From contig NC_061119.1 in the NCBI RefSeq assembly GCF_002878395.1, positions 41,420,301 to 41,484,300 of the forward strand: a DNA stretch of 64,000 nt, given 5' to 3'. Source of the stretch: Capsicum annuum (Eukaryota > Streptophyta > Magnoliopsida > Solanales > Solanaceae). A program made the translations under genes and the position numbers. Of this stretch, positions 22,785 through 33,935 are shown piece after piece (position 1 is the stretch's first letter; each line of letters opens with the position of its first letter). Below the pieces are notes generated by a model. It made no database searches, was not told where the DNA came from, and saw only the letters and a list, made by a program, of their open reading frames with translations.

Positions 22785-24286
22785 TGATGTGTGAGCCGAT
22801 GCTAACACATTTGAAAATTTTAACTCTGAATAATTGCAAAGTCTTAAGCAACTTTTGTTGTTTTTGATCATTTTTGTGTGTTAATGCAGATACAAGTGAT
22901 CGGGGAGGAAACCAAATGAAAGAAGAATAAAACAATTGAAATCTGGAGGAAATAAGCTGAAATATATCTGACGATCATTTTGAAGCACCGTCATACATAG
23001 GACAGGATTTCAAAGCCACCTTCAAGAATAGACAGAACCTGAGAAGATTAGATGAATTGTGACGATGATTCGGAAGGGCTATCAGATATTTGACATCTCA
23101 TCAAAATCGCCATCAACCAGAGGGCAGAGTATGATGATTTCCAGTGAAGTGTGACGTCAGTTTACAAGCGTTGTCATAATCTTTGACATGCCATCAGGAT
23201 TACCGTTTGAAGATTCAGAAGAAAATAATTCACTGGATTTTTGACGATATCTCGCACACATCGTCAGGTGTCTGACGCACCGTCAAAAGCATCGCCATCT
23301 AATCCGAAGAGAAAACTGAAACTTTAATTTTGAATCCTTATTTAGGGTTGATTATTTAAAGACTTGTTTTAGGGTTTTTAGAAGAATCGATCATTAATTA
23401 TCAGACAAGAACTTCTGAAGAGAAGCACATAACATTACTTCATCTTTACCATCAAATATTTTTCTTGTTTCTTATCAACTATTTTTTATCTTCCACCATG
23501 TGATTAAATTGAAGGAACTACTTGTTGTTTTTCATCCATTCGTTAGTTGATCCTTATCACCATGAATTCAACTTGTTATTTCATTCATCACATCATGAGC
23601 GTCTAATTTCATTAGTCGGAGTTATGGGATCCATGGATTAGGGTTTGATATGATACTAGGTGTTTAACGGATTCAAAGAGTAGTAGAACGTCTTGAAATT
23701 CTATTGTTTTAACTGAAATATTATGGTTGCAAACATTAGATTATGCCTTAGGTTTTATTTGCTTCTAACGAAGAAATAGACTAGAGGTCGTGAATTATCA
23801 ACAGGAACTCAGAAGCTACCAACCTTCTGTTTAATGATTGATGTCGTAACTAGATTAATCTACCTGAGATAACATCCTATTGGAAATAGATAAGTTATCT
23901 AAGTTTGAGAGAATTAGATAATAAATTGTCTGGTGAGGTCGAGTGATAAGTCAGAAAGTATCATATTCAAGGATATTCTGTTGTTTCTACTTACTCCAAG
24001 AATCCCAAACATTACCTAGTATTGTTAACTCCTAATACCCATGGTGAACATAACTCTGGTTTCTCATTTATATTGATTACAAACACTGAAGTATTAAAAG
24101 TGACATTTGGCTTTCTGTGAAACTTAAACCCCCATCTTTTGGAAACAGTAAACTATCAGTAAAGCATTTCGTAAACAAATCGAACTTCACACCCTATTCC
24201 CTGTGGGATTCGACCCCAACCTAGTTGGGTTTTATATTGACAACGATCGCTTACACCCATTCAAGAGTGTAATTTGAGTGTTACCA
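22785..24286 (+). repeat. 3' LTR of the Athila-like element
   Basis: This copy of 14222-15726 begins TGATGTGTGAGCC and ends GAGTGTTACCA. Differences between the two LTRs are scattered, often C/T or G/A. The cassette is at 22970-23305. TTAAC follows, pairing with TTAAT before the 5' LTR. Confidence 0.92.
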
Positions 24287-25640
24287 TTAACTTTTTAATC
24301 TCAACGTGTTTGATGAAATGCCAAATAGAAGAATTTTGTAGAATGATTCCCCATTATGGTTTCGAAGCTGTTACATGCCAGTATTGTCATTTTCATTTAG
24401 TGCTGGAGGGTAAAGAACACCCAATACTTAGTTGTTTACATATTTTTAGTATCTTCAGAATGATTTCAGATGTATCATGATCGTTATCATTCAGTCAGTT
24501 ATTATGATCAGTTGTTTGTTTAGTTAAAGTATGTTTAGTCCAAAAATTAGTGTCTTTTGGTTTGGAGTAAAACTTAGCACCGAGTGAACGTAGGGATGGC
24601 TTTTACCCCATCAGTTAGGCATGATGAATTTTTCTCCTCCATCAGTTAGGCATGAGATGCTAACAGCAGTCCTTAAGTTCCAGACCCACAACACCACCAT
24701 AGACTTTGAGAGGTTCCCCGTCAGTTAGGCATGACGCCCTAGTCCTTTGGGATATTAGATTAGTAGATCCATACAACCAGCGTTAGTACCCGTGGAACGA
24801 TACTAACACCCTTCCAACCGGGGTTACAAGTTGGACCCCAACAATAGATTTGGGGCATGTCGGCTATAGCTAGCTTCCAAAGTCTTAGTTCAGTATTCAG
24901 TACAAAATTCAGTTTAGGTTTGCTTAACTATAGTATATAGACTCTCAAGTATTCAGTTATCAAATTTCAGTATTTTAGGTTACAGATTATTTTAGAAGCA
25001 TTATATGTTTGTTCTTGCATTCTCAGTATTTTAGTTCTATGCATGCCTACTCAGATACCTCATGTTGTTCAACCAGTTCTTATAGCATGCATAGTTAACC
25101 CTTGCATTACAGCCTAACCTCATCTCATATACCAGTGCATTCAAAGTACTGAACGCATAATTTCTTTGCGCTAAGATGTCTTATATCATAGGTTCGAAGG
25201 TACAATTTCTTTACCACACATAGATAGTCTAGCATTACAACAACAACAGCAGTGGTGAGTCCTTGTCTTTCGAGAACAAGTTTATCTTCATTCAGTTATC
25301 TCAGTATTTCACTATTTCAGTCAGTTGGAGTTAGTTGGGGGTTTGTCCCATCAACTCTAAAGTCAGTTAGTTAGGGGCTTTTTGGACATTTAGACAGTCA
25401 GTTAGTTTATCAGCTTTATTAGTCGGACTCCAGTATTTTTCATAGATATTTTCAGATTTACAGCTTTAGTTGTATTTTCAGTATTTAAAACCTTATGGTG
25501 TTATCATTTGTTTTCCAATTATGTCTTTTATGATCAGTTACTTAGTTCTCATAGCAGGTACCAGCTCATGGGTTATCTTGTGGTCACTTGTGATCGTAAG
25601 CACCATTGTCGCGACTAGAGGGTAGTCTCAGGTCGTGACA
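24287..25640 (+). repeat. Solo LTR, right part
   Basis: This continues the LTR broken at 14221. Shared landmarks with the copy at 39050 are TTAGCACCGAGT, CCATCAGTTAGGCATGA against CTGCCAGTAGAGGG, and CTTCCAACCGGGGTTACA. It ends AGGTCGTGACA and is followed by TGACC. Short repeats of (C)ATCAGTTAGGCATGA occur three times at 24618-24740. Confidence 0.85.
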
Positions 25641-25645
25641 TGACC
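25641..25645. other. Target-site duplication TGACC (right copy)
   Basis: Exact match to 12981-12985. It shows that 12986-25640 arrived as one LTR-element insertion. Confidence 0.85.
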
Positions 25646-26022
25646 TGACCATACGACTCATATGGTCTAGTCATATCCAAGATAGAACCTAAGGGATTGG
25701 ATACTGGACAACATACGACTCAACCCTACCACTCGTAACCTATCCTCACGACTCTCAGTGATCCACTAGTACTCAGAGCCAAGCCAAGCCACTAAGTTAC
25801 TAATTTGATTAAGAATCATCCTAACAACTCGTCACCACCCCTAACAAATCATACCACCAAGTTGTTACAAGAACTAAAAACCCAACCACTATCTACTGGT
25901 CACCTAAATACTAGAGTCACCTGACCCGTACCCACACCATACGACTTGTATGATGATTCATTACTAGGACAATGAGCTTAAAGCTCAAGAATTTTTCAAG
26001 GACCAAAACCCAGGGTGTTTCA
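25646..26022 (-). repeat. Tandem partial LTR, right part
   Basis: This resumes the LTR stopped at 12985 and matches 10965-11345 (CATACGACTCATATGGTCTA, CCAAAACCCAGGGTGTTTCA). It ends at 26022, which is the minus-strand start of the LTR. Confidence 0.85.
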
Positions 26023-26514
26023 GAATAGGTCGAATGTCTCTTAAGAATCTATTGAAGTAGCCAAAATATGGAAAAAGTAAATGGGGGATTTCGCTGTCAA
26101 AATAGTAAAGTAGCAATAAGTCTTGAATGCTTTAGTTGAAATCAATCTGATATGAATACTAAGACTGTGATCCACCAGGTTTTCTAACTCCGTAGACTTA
26201 TCTTGCTCAATCTAAATAACTCAAGGCAAAGTTGTAAAATTAGACATGATAAATATCACCAACCGTCTTATGAAAGCCTTGGTAAATTTAACTCTTTACT
26301 TTGTGAGTCTCAAAGTGTCACGTAACTAACCTTTATCTTTGATCCCAGTTCAACTATCTCCTTTTGGGTGTCAAGTTGATTAGACCAGGGTTTGTAGCCT
26401 CGAATTACTATTGTAACCTTCTTTTCTAATCTCAACCTCTGTTGTGAAGATGATCTTGAATACAGGCATGTCTTTAACTTTTACAGTAGTTAAGAAAGCA
26501 TACAAACTGAAGAA

Positions 26515-26626
26515 GTGGTTTAGGAGTGCATAGTTGCAAGAAGTTCTATGGAATTCAGCCAAGGTTGCCACAACTCTAGTTAGGTGGTTTAGGAGTGCAT
26601 AGTTGCAAGAAGTTCTATGGAATTCA
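26515..26626. repeat. 43-bp direct repeat, two copies 69 bp apart
   Basis: Copies at 26515-26557 and 26584-26626 begin GTGGTTTAGGAGTGCATAG and end CTATGGAATTCA with no visible mismatch. This points to a recent local duplication. Confidence 0.9.
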
Positions 26627-26795
26627 ATAATGAAAGAATGTCACAACAATTGGAGAACAAATGCCAAATTCTCAAATTAATACTCAACCAAATAATCAGT
26701 AACAAAGAATTTTAAGATCAAAAGTCAAATCTTGAAATCAATATATGTTTGTGAATGTGTAAAGTGTGCAAACTATTACAAAAATATCCATGGAG

Positions 26796-26803
26796 TATTT
26801 ATA
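26796..26803 (-). promoter_or_regulatory. TATA box (TATAAATA)
   Basis: The minus strand reads GATATTATAAATACTCCATG. It is a consensus plant TATA box downstream, in minus orientation, of the GACTC-rich block. Confidence 0.5.
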
Positions 26804-27460
26804 ATATCTCAAAATAATATAGAAAATCTAACCAAAACAAAATAGAAAAATAAGGTCGGCAGTGCTTACGACTCAAGTAATGAGTCATCTAGACTGATGA
26901 TGACTCGTTGTTAGCGTCTGTTGTATTTCTCCTATACTCAGTGATGAAAACTCATCACAAGACTCTACGAGTCATTGGCTGGACTCATTGTCACTTCAGT
27001 AGATTTTCACCTTTTAGGACTGTTCTTACTATTATCTGAATGGCTTCTTCCTACGAGTCGTGGCCTGGCCTTACGACTCATAGTCAACTTCATTCCCACT
27101 GAGGCTCCAACTTGTATATCTTTAGGAATTTGTCCAACTTTGCTCATAATGACTTCACCCTATGATTCTTAGTCAATCCTTATGAGTCGTATTCAACTTC
27201 AACTTCACTCCTCCTCTAAACAATCATTACTATTATCTTGACGACTTGGTGTACAAGTCGTACAGTCACCCAATGACTTCTAGTCCATGTAAAAACTTTA
27301 TTTTTCAGAATTTTTTCTTCTTATTTTGGTCCACTTCACTTCCAACCTAGTTTTCCTGCAACATACATAAAAACACACATCATATCTAACAAAATAGCCT
27401 AAGTATTTGCATATTTATGCAGTTTTAAGCATCGAGAGTGCCATAAAATCATGGCACATT

Positions 27461-28343
27461 ATTTGGCAGGTGGAATTACAACAATTGTTAGGTTGGGAAA
27501 TTCACACGCATGATTGTTTATAGAAAATACAATGACCAACTTATGAAAATTGAGGCAAAAAGTACGCATATGAGGGTAAGTATAGTAAAGATATATAATT
27601 TCAATGTTTTTTCTGAATATGTATCTATATAACTATATATGCATCTCAAGTTGTACCGGCAACAGACTATGTTTATGTTGTACAACATGAAGATTAACGT
27701 TTTATTATTTGCTTAGAGAAGAAGACATGTTCATGCCATATAGTTTCCTTTAAGGCAAAACTTTATATATAGACACCTTAGAATTCTTACAATAAACTCC
27801 CTAATCTAACTTTCAATATTTAGAATCCTTTAAGGAAAAATATAGTTTTCAATATTTATATTTTATAGACTACAGTTAATGATTATATGTGTTCAGGGAG
27901 AAATTATACAAAAAAATTCCTAACAGAAAACAAAGATAAAAAGAAAATGAATTGCAATCAATATCCATAATTTACTCAAACTTCCTCACATAATTCTCTT
28001 CCATAACAGATCATTAAATCTCATTTATGCTATTACGTATCTGCCAAATTGAGAAAAAATACCTTTCTGAACAATTGATTAAAGGAGGAGAAGATATTCA
28101 CCAACAATTGATAACAGGTAAATTCTCTATGATTCAATTCTATTTAAAAAGTGAATTATTTTCTCTTGATATTTTGTACAATATATGTAGATCGAATTAT
28201 ATGTAAAAGTCAATTTATCAGTATTAATTTATGTACGCTTCTCATATTTGAATATGTGATTTGATTTTGATGAATGAATACGAATAAAAATTCATTTGAA
28301 TTCATGGAATTTCGTAAGTTTATTTTCTATACATACAACAAAA
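27461..28343. other. AT-rich DNA without recognised features
   Basis: I see no domain, repeat end or RNA gene here. Short open frames are those expected by chance in AT-rich sequence. Confidence 0.5.
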
Positions 28344-28390
28344 GCGTGAAAATCATTTTTCTTTCCCAACTTTGTCTAAAAAATCAACCT

Positions 28391-28401
28391 CCCCCCCCCC
28401 C
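28391..28401 (+). repeat. C11 homopolymer
   Basis: A run of eleven C inside the left terminal repeat of the foldback element. The right end has runs of six G at equivalent places, so the tract probably grew by slippage. Confidence 0.9.
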
Positions 28402-28841
28402 AACTTTTAACAGTAATCATATTTTTTCCTTTATCTTAATTGAAAATTTAAAATGCCTATTGTATCCTTTCATCGTCAACTTTTTTTACTTCTTTAAAAT
28501 CATCATATTTTTATTTTTATTTTAAATCTATATAAAAAAAATTTCATAAAAACATAAATATTGTCTTTTGGGCAGAAAAAAGTGAAAAATACTAATTATG
28601 TATATGATATTAGTTTTATTGATAATAATCAAAACTCTAATATTTATTTTACAAGTGAAAATAATAAGTAATATTAACTTTATAAATACATTTCAATGCA
28701 GAAAATACAAAATAATGAATGAAAACATCACTGAATTTTTAAAGATTATATTTATTCAGATAAATTGTAATTTATGTAATGCTCTATTAATGACAATCAC
28801 AACTTATTTATAATATCGTTTTTTATCACTTGACTCTCATA

Positions 28842-29068
28842 CTAAAAAAAGTTTTTTTAATTTACTTGTCCAATTTATGAAATTAAGAGAATTGTATTAT
28901 GTTTGTTTACTCTTAATATTAAGTAACTACATAAGATAGTAGTATAGACAAATTTAAAGTTTCAAAGTATCATTAATAAGGTTAATTCAGTAAAATGCAC
29001 CTCTAAATAAAATTTTCTTAAGGGTTGTGTCATGTCAACAAAAGTCAAGTAATATGAAACGGATGTAG
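28842..29068. mobile_element. Stowaway-like MITE
   Basis: A 227-bp segment is flanked by TA. The right end read backward is CTACATCCGTTTCATATTAC; the left is CTAAAAAAAGTTTTTTTAAT followed by TTACTTG. Both share the TTACTTG-C core. Size, TA flanks and near-CTNCNTCCGTTT end fit Stowaway (Tc1/mariner) MITEs. Confidence 0.6.
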
Positions 29069-29129
29069 TAAGAGAGAGGTGAAACACAAAAATATACGCG
29101 CACATGCATGTACATACATATACACACAC

Positions 29130-29355
29130 TTAAGGGTGGCTTGGTTGAGAACAAGTTATTCTGGGATTAGTTATCCTGAAATAAATTGTACCAACATGTA
29201 TATGTGCTAACTTATTCCATCACTATGGTATAAATGATAGGATGAATAATTTTGAGACTAACTAATACCACTAACCAAACGCAGGATAACATAATTATGA
29301 AATTTATCCTCGAACTATTATAATTACACCTCACACCAAATGACTCTTTAATACC
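29130..29355. mobile_element. Tourist/PIF-like MITE
   Basis: Imperfect inverted ends GGGTGGCTTGGTTGAG and CACCAAATGACTCTTTAA, with internal AACCAAACGCAGGATAA and ATTCCATCACTATGGTATAAA, look like the MITE family also present at 42716-42905. Flanks TTA/TAA would suit PIF/Harbinger. Boundaries are approximate. Confidence 0.5.
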
Positions 29356-29776
29356 TATAATATTAAAATAAAGACATTGAAAAATAACATTAAATTTTGT
29401 GACAAATTTATAAAAAGCATTATTTTACTTATAATTTTAATAAACTTAAATAAAATATTACAAATACCCACGTTAAAAAATATATATTATATATAATATA
29501 AGAGGTATTACATAAATATAGAACTATAATTGCAAGGGCAAAATGGATATTGCATAGGATAAAGGGGGGTATGATTATTATTCAATGTTGATGGGGGGAG
29601 TTTGATTTTTAAAGAAAAATTGGGGGTGAAAACGATTTTCACCCAATTACATATGGATCAATAAAATAATATGACATATTTAATGAAAATATTCATTTAT
29701 GCCATATCAGCTTCTGCTAAAAGGAGGGACAATTTTAAGTTTAAATTTAACCTCAATGACATTTTTTATTCAAATA

Positions 29777-30035
29777 CTTCCTACATTCAAATTTACTTGT
29801 CATATTTTGACAGGACACGCCTATTAAGAAAATAATGATTGATATAGTGACTTTACCATATTAGCCCAGTTAGTTGATATTTAGTAATTAGGTGTTGGAA
29901 AATGATTTGGAGAATAAGTAATTAATGTTAAGGGTAAAACATGAAAAAAATATTTTTTCTTAATTTGTCAAAAAAGGCATGTAAAAATAAAATTATATTA
30001 GAAAAATAGTGACAAATAAATTTAAACGGAGGGAG
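29777..30035. mobile_element. Stowaway-like MITE
   Basis: The left end CTTCCTACATTCAAATTTAC and the reverse complement of the right end CTCCCTCCGTTTAAATTTAT pair over about 30 bp. CTCCCTCCGT is the signature end of Stowaway MITEs. TA precedes the left end; the right flank is AA, probably a decayed TA. Confidence 0.75.
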
Positions 30036-30366
30036 AAGGTGGATGGATGGATATTTTTGATTCAATAGCTGCAAGGAAGACATTTTTGAGTCAAATCTAA
30101 TACACTAAGGATATTTTAAATCCTTTTCCGTTAAGTAAGTAAAGTAACCTCTTTTAATAATCCCTAATTGAATATTAGGTACTATATTAAAAGATATTCA
30201 TATTTTGCCCGGATCTCCTGTGAGAATGATTTGAAAGATCCAAAAACAAAAATTATTTGGCGTCTTAGAGGAAAAATTGAATAATTTGGTGTCTTAAGTT
30301 CATTTTTTTAGCTAAATCCTAACATAGAAATTCATTTTGTAATTATTTAAAAAACACAAATTACAA

Positions 30367-30482
30367 GCAAGAGCCCCCGAATCTAGAGCTGCTTGTCGTT
30401 CCAACCCAGTTTCAATAATACATTTCTCGGAGCGAGAAAGAGGAACTGCTTGACGTTGCATATTAGAACTCATTAAAGCTCG
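30367..30482 (-). pseudogene. rpoB: Plastid rpoB fragment in nuclear DNA (NUPT)
   Basis: The minus strand encodes [20 protein letters not shown], then [15 protein letters not shown] with one altered spot (CIIETG). This is a highly conserved internal part of the plastid-encoded RNA polymerase beta subunit. Only about 116 bp are present. The flanking codons do not continue the protein, and the surroundings are AT-rich nuclear repeat DNA. I read it as a small plastid DNA insertion filling a break. It cannot be functional. A bacterial rpoB is possible in principle but the wording fits plant plastids. Confidence 0.85.
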
Positions 30483-30907
30483 ATACTTAAAAAATATTTG
30501 ATAAGAAATACTCATAACTATGGCACTGAAAACCCTGAAGAGTAATTACATGTTCAAACTTCGTATTGAATCATTCATGAAGTTATTTATCAGTACAAAC
30601 TTCTAGATTAAATCATGAACTTCATATTGAACGTTATCCTAACTTTATGATTAATCACAGAGATTAATCATAGAGTTTACATACTGGAACATGTCATAAT
30701 GTTAATTTTGAACTGGAACCTGTCATAATGTTAATTTTGAACTTTCTGTTCAATAAATCATTATGTCTTTGTTTTTCTAATCTTAAAGAAAATACTATCG
30801 ATCAAGGTTCGTCAAAGAGCGGTCTAACAATATATTTCATATTCTAACAGTTGAATGAAAAAATTACTTTCTTTCACTTCTTCTTCAATAAAGTTGTTGG
30901 GTAATAT
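30483..30907. other. AT-rich flank without recognised features
   Basis: A short direct repeat, CATGTCATAATGTTAATTTTG against CTGTCATAATGTTAATTTTG, lies at about 30690-30745. Nothing else was recognised. Confidence 0.45.
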
Positions 30908-31969
30908 TGTAACACCCCGGGCCTACACCTTGGATGTCACACGGTGCTTATGACCCCGAAGGATCACAAGCTAACCCATGACTGGTACCTGCTGTGAGCA
31001 CTGAATAATAATACTGAAAATCATATGCAGAAGTATAACTAAAAATGTCGTATGGTTCTCAAAATACTGAAATAATAACTGAATGTACTGATAATAACAT
31101 CTAAAAAATTGAATTTCTGTCTGTGCTATTTTGAAAGCCTCTAACTGTCTAAATATGAAGTTGATGGGACAAGTGCCCAACTAACTCTGACTACTGGACT
31201 AACTGGAATACTGAGATAAATAAACTCTGTCCTTGAAATATAAGGACTCACCACTGTATCTGCTGCTGATAGTCTGAGATGCTAAGTACGGTCAGGACCC
31301 TAAGTGTTCGAACCTATGATATGAGGCATCATAGCACAAAGAAAAGTATGTGTCAGTACGTGGAATAAACTGGTATGCTAAGTGAGGTAAGCTGATATAC
31401 ATGGGTTCATATGCATGAGATGATAACTAACTAAATGAACATCGTGAAGTAACTGAATGAGAGTATATGCAAAGCTATAACTACTGAACATGCTGAATAT
31501 GCAATACTTGTGCATATAACATATTTGAGTTCTGATAACTGAATACTATTAACTGATAGTTTAGACGGATACTGAAGTACTGAATTCTAATGTCTAAATA
31601 ACTGATAACTGATAGCCATGGTTCTGTAGAACTATCTGAGTTCTTTACTAAATACTAAGACTGAATACTAATTACTGAGTACTGAATACTGAAACTGTAA
31701 CTGTGAGAGTATTCATCTAATCGACATACCCCGATTATAAACTGAGTTGGGGTCCAACATGTGATCCCAGTTGGAAGGGTATTAGCACCTTGCTAAAGGA
31801 TATTAATAATATTGTGTCAACCCTAATCTGGCAGGAAGACTCATGAATTATATATATATAGTTGCGTCAACCCTAATCTGGTAAGAGGAAGACTTACCCT
31901 ACGCTGTCTATGTAGTTCTGTAATGTAGAGACTGCTACTAAGGATCAAACCCTCTACTAGCAGGAATGT
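30908..31969 (-). repeat. Outer solo LTR, left part (gypsy, Tekay-like)
   Basis: This starts TGTAACACCCCGGGCC and follows the pattern of the LTR at 5616 (GACCCCGAAGGATCACAAG, CTAACCCATGACTGGTACC, TGATGGGACAAGT). It is interrupted at GCAGGAATGT, within a motif continuous at 6680 (GCAGGAATGCCCTCATCCC), and continues at 35659. Flanks AATAT and ACTAT are a one-mismatch target duplication. Confidence 0.85.
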
Positions 31970-33834
31970 TGTAACACCTCGAGATCTCATCCCAAGATGT
32001 CACATGGTGCTTATGACCCCGAAGGTCCACAAGCTAACCCTTTACTGATATATGTACCTGTACACTGCACAATGTCTAAAATAAATGCGAAAACTAGCTA
32101 TAAGGTTCAACACATCCATGAATACTCATAATACAAAAAACTGAATATTAACACATCCGTCTAAAAAGCCTCTAAACTGTCTAAACTGTGGAGTTGATAG
32201 GACATGTTCCCAACTAACTCCTTCAACTGAAAATAAACAAAGTCTAAACCAATAATAGTACACTGAAATTAATCCTCGGAGGAAGAGGACTCACTGCTAC
32301 TGCTGCTGACTGGGACTAAACTACTGAGAAAAAACTAGATCATGTGCCTCTAAACCTATGGTGTCAAATAAAACACCATAGCGCAAATATGTTAGTACAA
32401 AAATGTACCGAGTATGTAGACGGGGTAGGCTAATACAAGGGCTCATGCATGCACAATATCTAAATTGAATAATCATGAAGATGCCGCATGAGAACACATA
32501 CATGAATGCACAGAACATGAACACAATTATCGCAACTCTAGATACTGAAACTCGCTTACCACTTTACTACAGACTGAAGTCACTACTGATACTGAGATAC
32601 TAAATCATTGACTCATCTGATACTGATAACTGAGGATCTAGATGTTCTTACATCAAGGACTGAACTCTGAGCTTACTGCTTTCAACTGACAAAATTAGAG
32701 ATCAACTTTACTAACAGATTATTCTGGAAGCAATTATCAATAATAAGAAGTATAATTATATATGAATCTGACGATAAGAATATTTGATAGGAATTTGATA
32801 CTGTGATCAAGCCTATCTGGTGGCATATCTCTTAATATGCTATCAATCAACTGTATATGTGACCAAGCCTATTTTTCGGGATGGTCCATGAATCAATGAA
32901 ACTATTTGAGTTTCTCATAAAGATAGATGATTGTATCTGATAGTCCTGATTTTTGAAGACTGCTTCTGAAACTGAGACTGAATCTGAAACTAAAACTGTG
33001 GGAAGTAGTCACTTAACTGACATGCCCTGACTTACCACAGATGGGGTCCAACGTGTGCTCTAGTTAGAAGGGTGTCATTACTGCGCCACTGGTAAAGACA
33101 ACTCTATGTGACCCTCATCTAGTAGGTCCTCAAACGAGAATGGTGGAGCCCTCATCTAGCAGTTCAATCCACCTCATATACCTTCATCTAGCAGGTATGA
33201 TGTCTCAAATCCACCCTCAACTAATAGGTATGATGTCTCAACCTACGTTGGCTACATAGTTCTTAAGCATAAGGATTGCTTCTAAAAATCACACCCTCTA
33301 CTAGAAGGTGAGATCCTATCCTTGAGCTCGCTCGATGCTAGTTTCTACTCCCAATTGAAAGACTCAAACTAAATTCTCTATTGAACACTAGCTGAACTGA
33401 ATCTAACACTGATCATATTACTCAAAAGGTCTGACTGAGTTACGCTGAGATCACTTATTTCCGTATATGACGAAAAAGATATCGAATCATGGTATCTGAC
33501 TGACGATACAGAGCTTGAATGGATTACTCGAATCGCTTTTGAGATTAGGATTGAATCACTTGAATACTATTATAACTGAGCTGATTACAGGTCTGAGGCT
33601 AGGTTACTAGTGATATAGAGATTACAAAGATAACTGAGATTACCAAGCTTTATTAAGCTTCGCACTTGTCGGAGGAAACAGAGTTTTATAGTTCACTGAG
33701 TTCTGAGAATCATGGCTCAATTGGAATTATCGAGAAATTGACATAGGCTCAAGACAACAGCTTTATTTTCGGGTGTAAATACCCTCAGGACTCGATAATA
33801 TAAAAGTAAGACATAATCATTCTTCATCACAAAT

Positions 33835-33935
33835 CATTTATGCATCATCACGTTCATCCATTCATCACTACCATCATTCATTCATCATTACAAGCATTCA
33901 TTCATCATTATAATCATTCATATATTATCACAATC
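33835..33935. repeat. Degenerate (CATTCATTCATCA)n array
   Basis: At least four units of the CATTCATTCATCAxxAxAAT kind lie in a row inside the solo LTR, consistent with slippage. Confidence 0.65.

Larger units (their letters stand above)
14222..24286 (+). mobile_element. Athila-like Ty3/gypsy element lacking RT and integrase
   Basis: Two LTRs of 1505 and 1502 bp, opening TGATGTGTGAGCC and closing GAGTGTTATCA or GAGTGTTACCA, flank an 7.06-kb interior. The flanks carry TTAAT and TTAAC, a near-perfect 5-bp target duplication. The PBS matches tRNA-Asp, which is typical of Athila-type elements. The interior encodes gag, an aspartic protease and a separate downstream ORF, but no RT, RNase H or integrase. 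It must have depended on enzymes of a related element. The LTR pair is very similar by eye, so the insertion is relatively young and is the innermost of its nest. Confidence 0.9.
26023..27460 (-). other. Unclassified repeat-like DNA with a minus-strand promoter
   Basis: No coding domain is recognised. A TATA box on the minus strand (26796-26803) lies downstream of a block rich in GACTC/GAGTC words (26860-27300: TACGACTC, GATGACTCG, TACGAGTCGTGG). This is the same arrangement seen in the gypsy LTRs of the window, so it may be an old LTR or element 5' end. Termini were not found. Confidence 0.4.
28344..29644. mobile_element. Foldback / non-autonomous DNA transposon (1.3 kb)
   Basis: The left end (28344-28465) and right end (29527-29644) are inverted copies of each other. 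Left reads GTGAAAATCATTTTTC, AAAAATCAACCTCCCCCC and TAATCATA; the reverse complement of the right reads GTGAAAATCGTTTTCACC, AAAAATCAAACTCCCCCC and TAATCATA. Ends of about 120 bp are typical of MULE-type or foldback elements. The interior has no coding domain and has taken in at least two smaller MITEs. A clear 8-10 bp target duplication was not found. Confidence 0.7.

Noticed and set aside
28274..28813. Two short plus-strand open frames rich in Phe/Ile/Leu
   Set aside because: They lie in AT-rich DNA across a foldback element terminus and a C-run; no motif and no codon bias.
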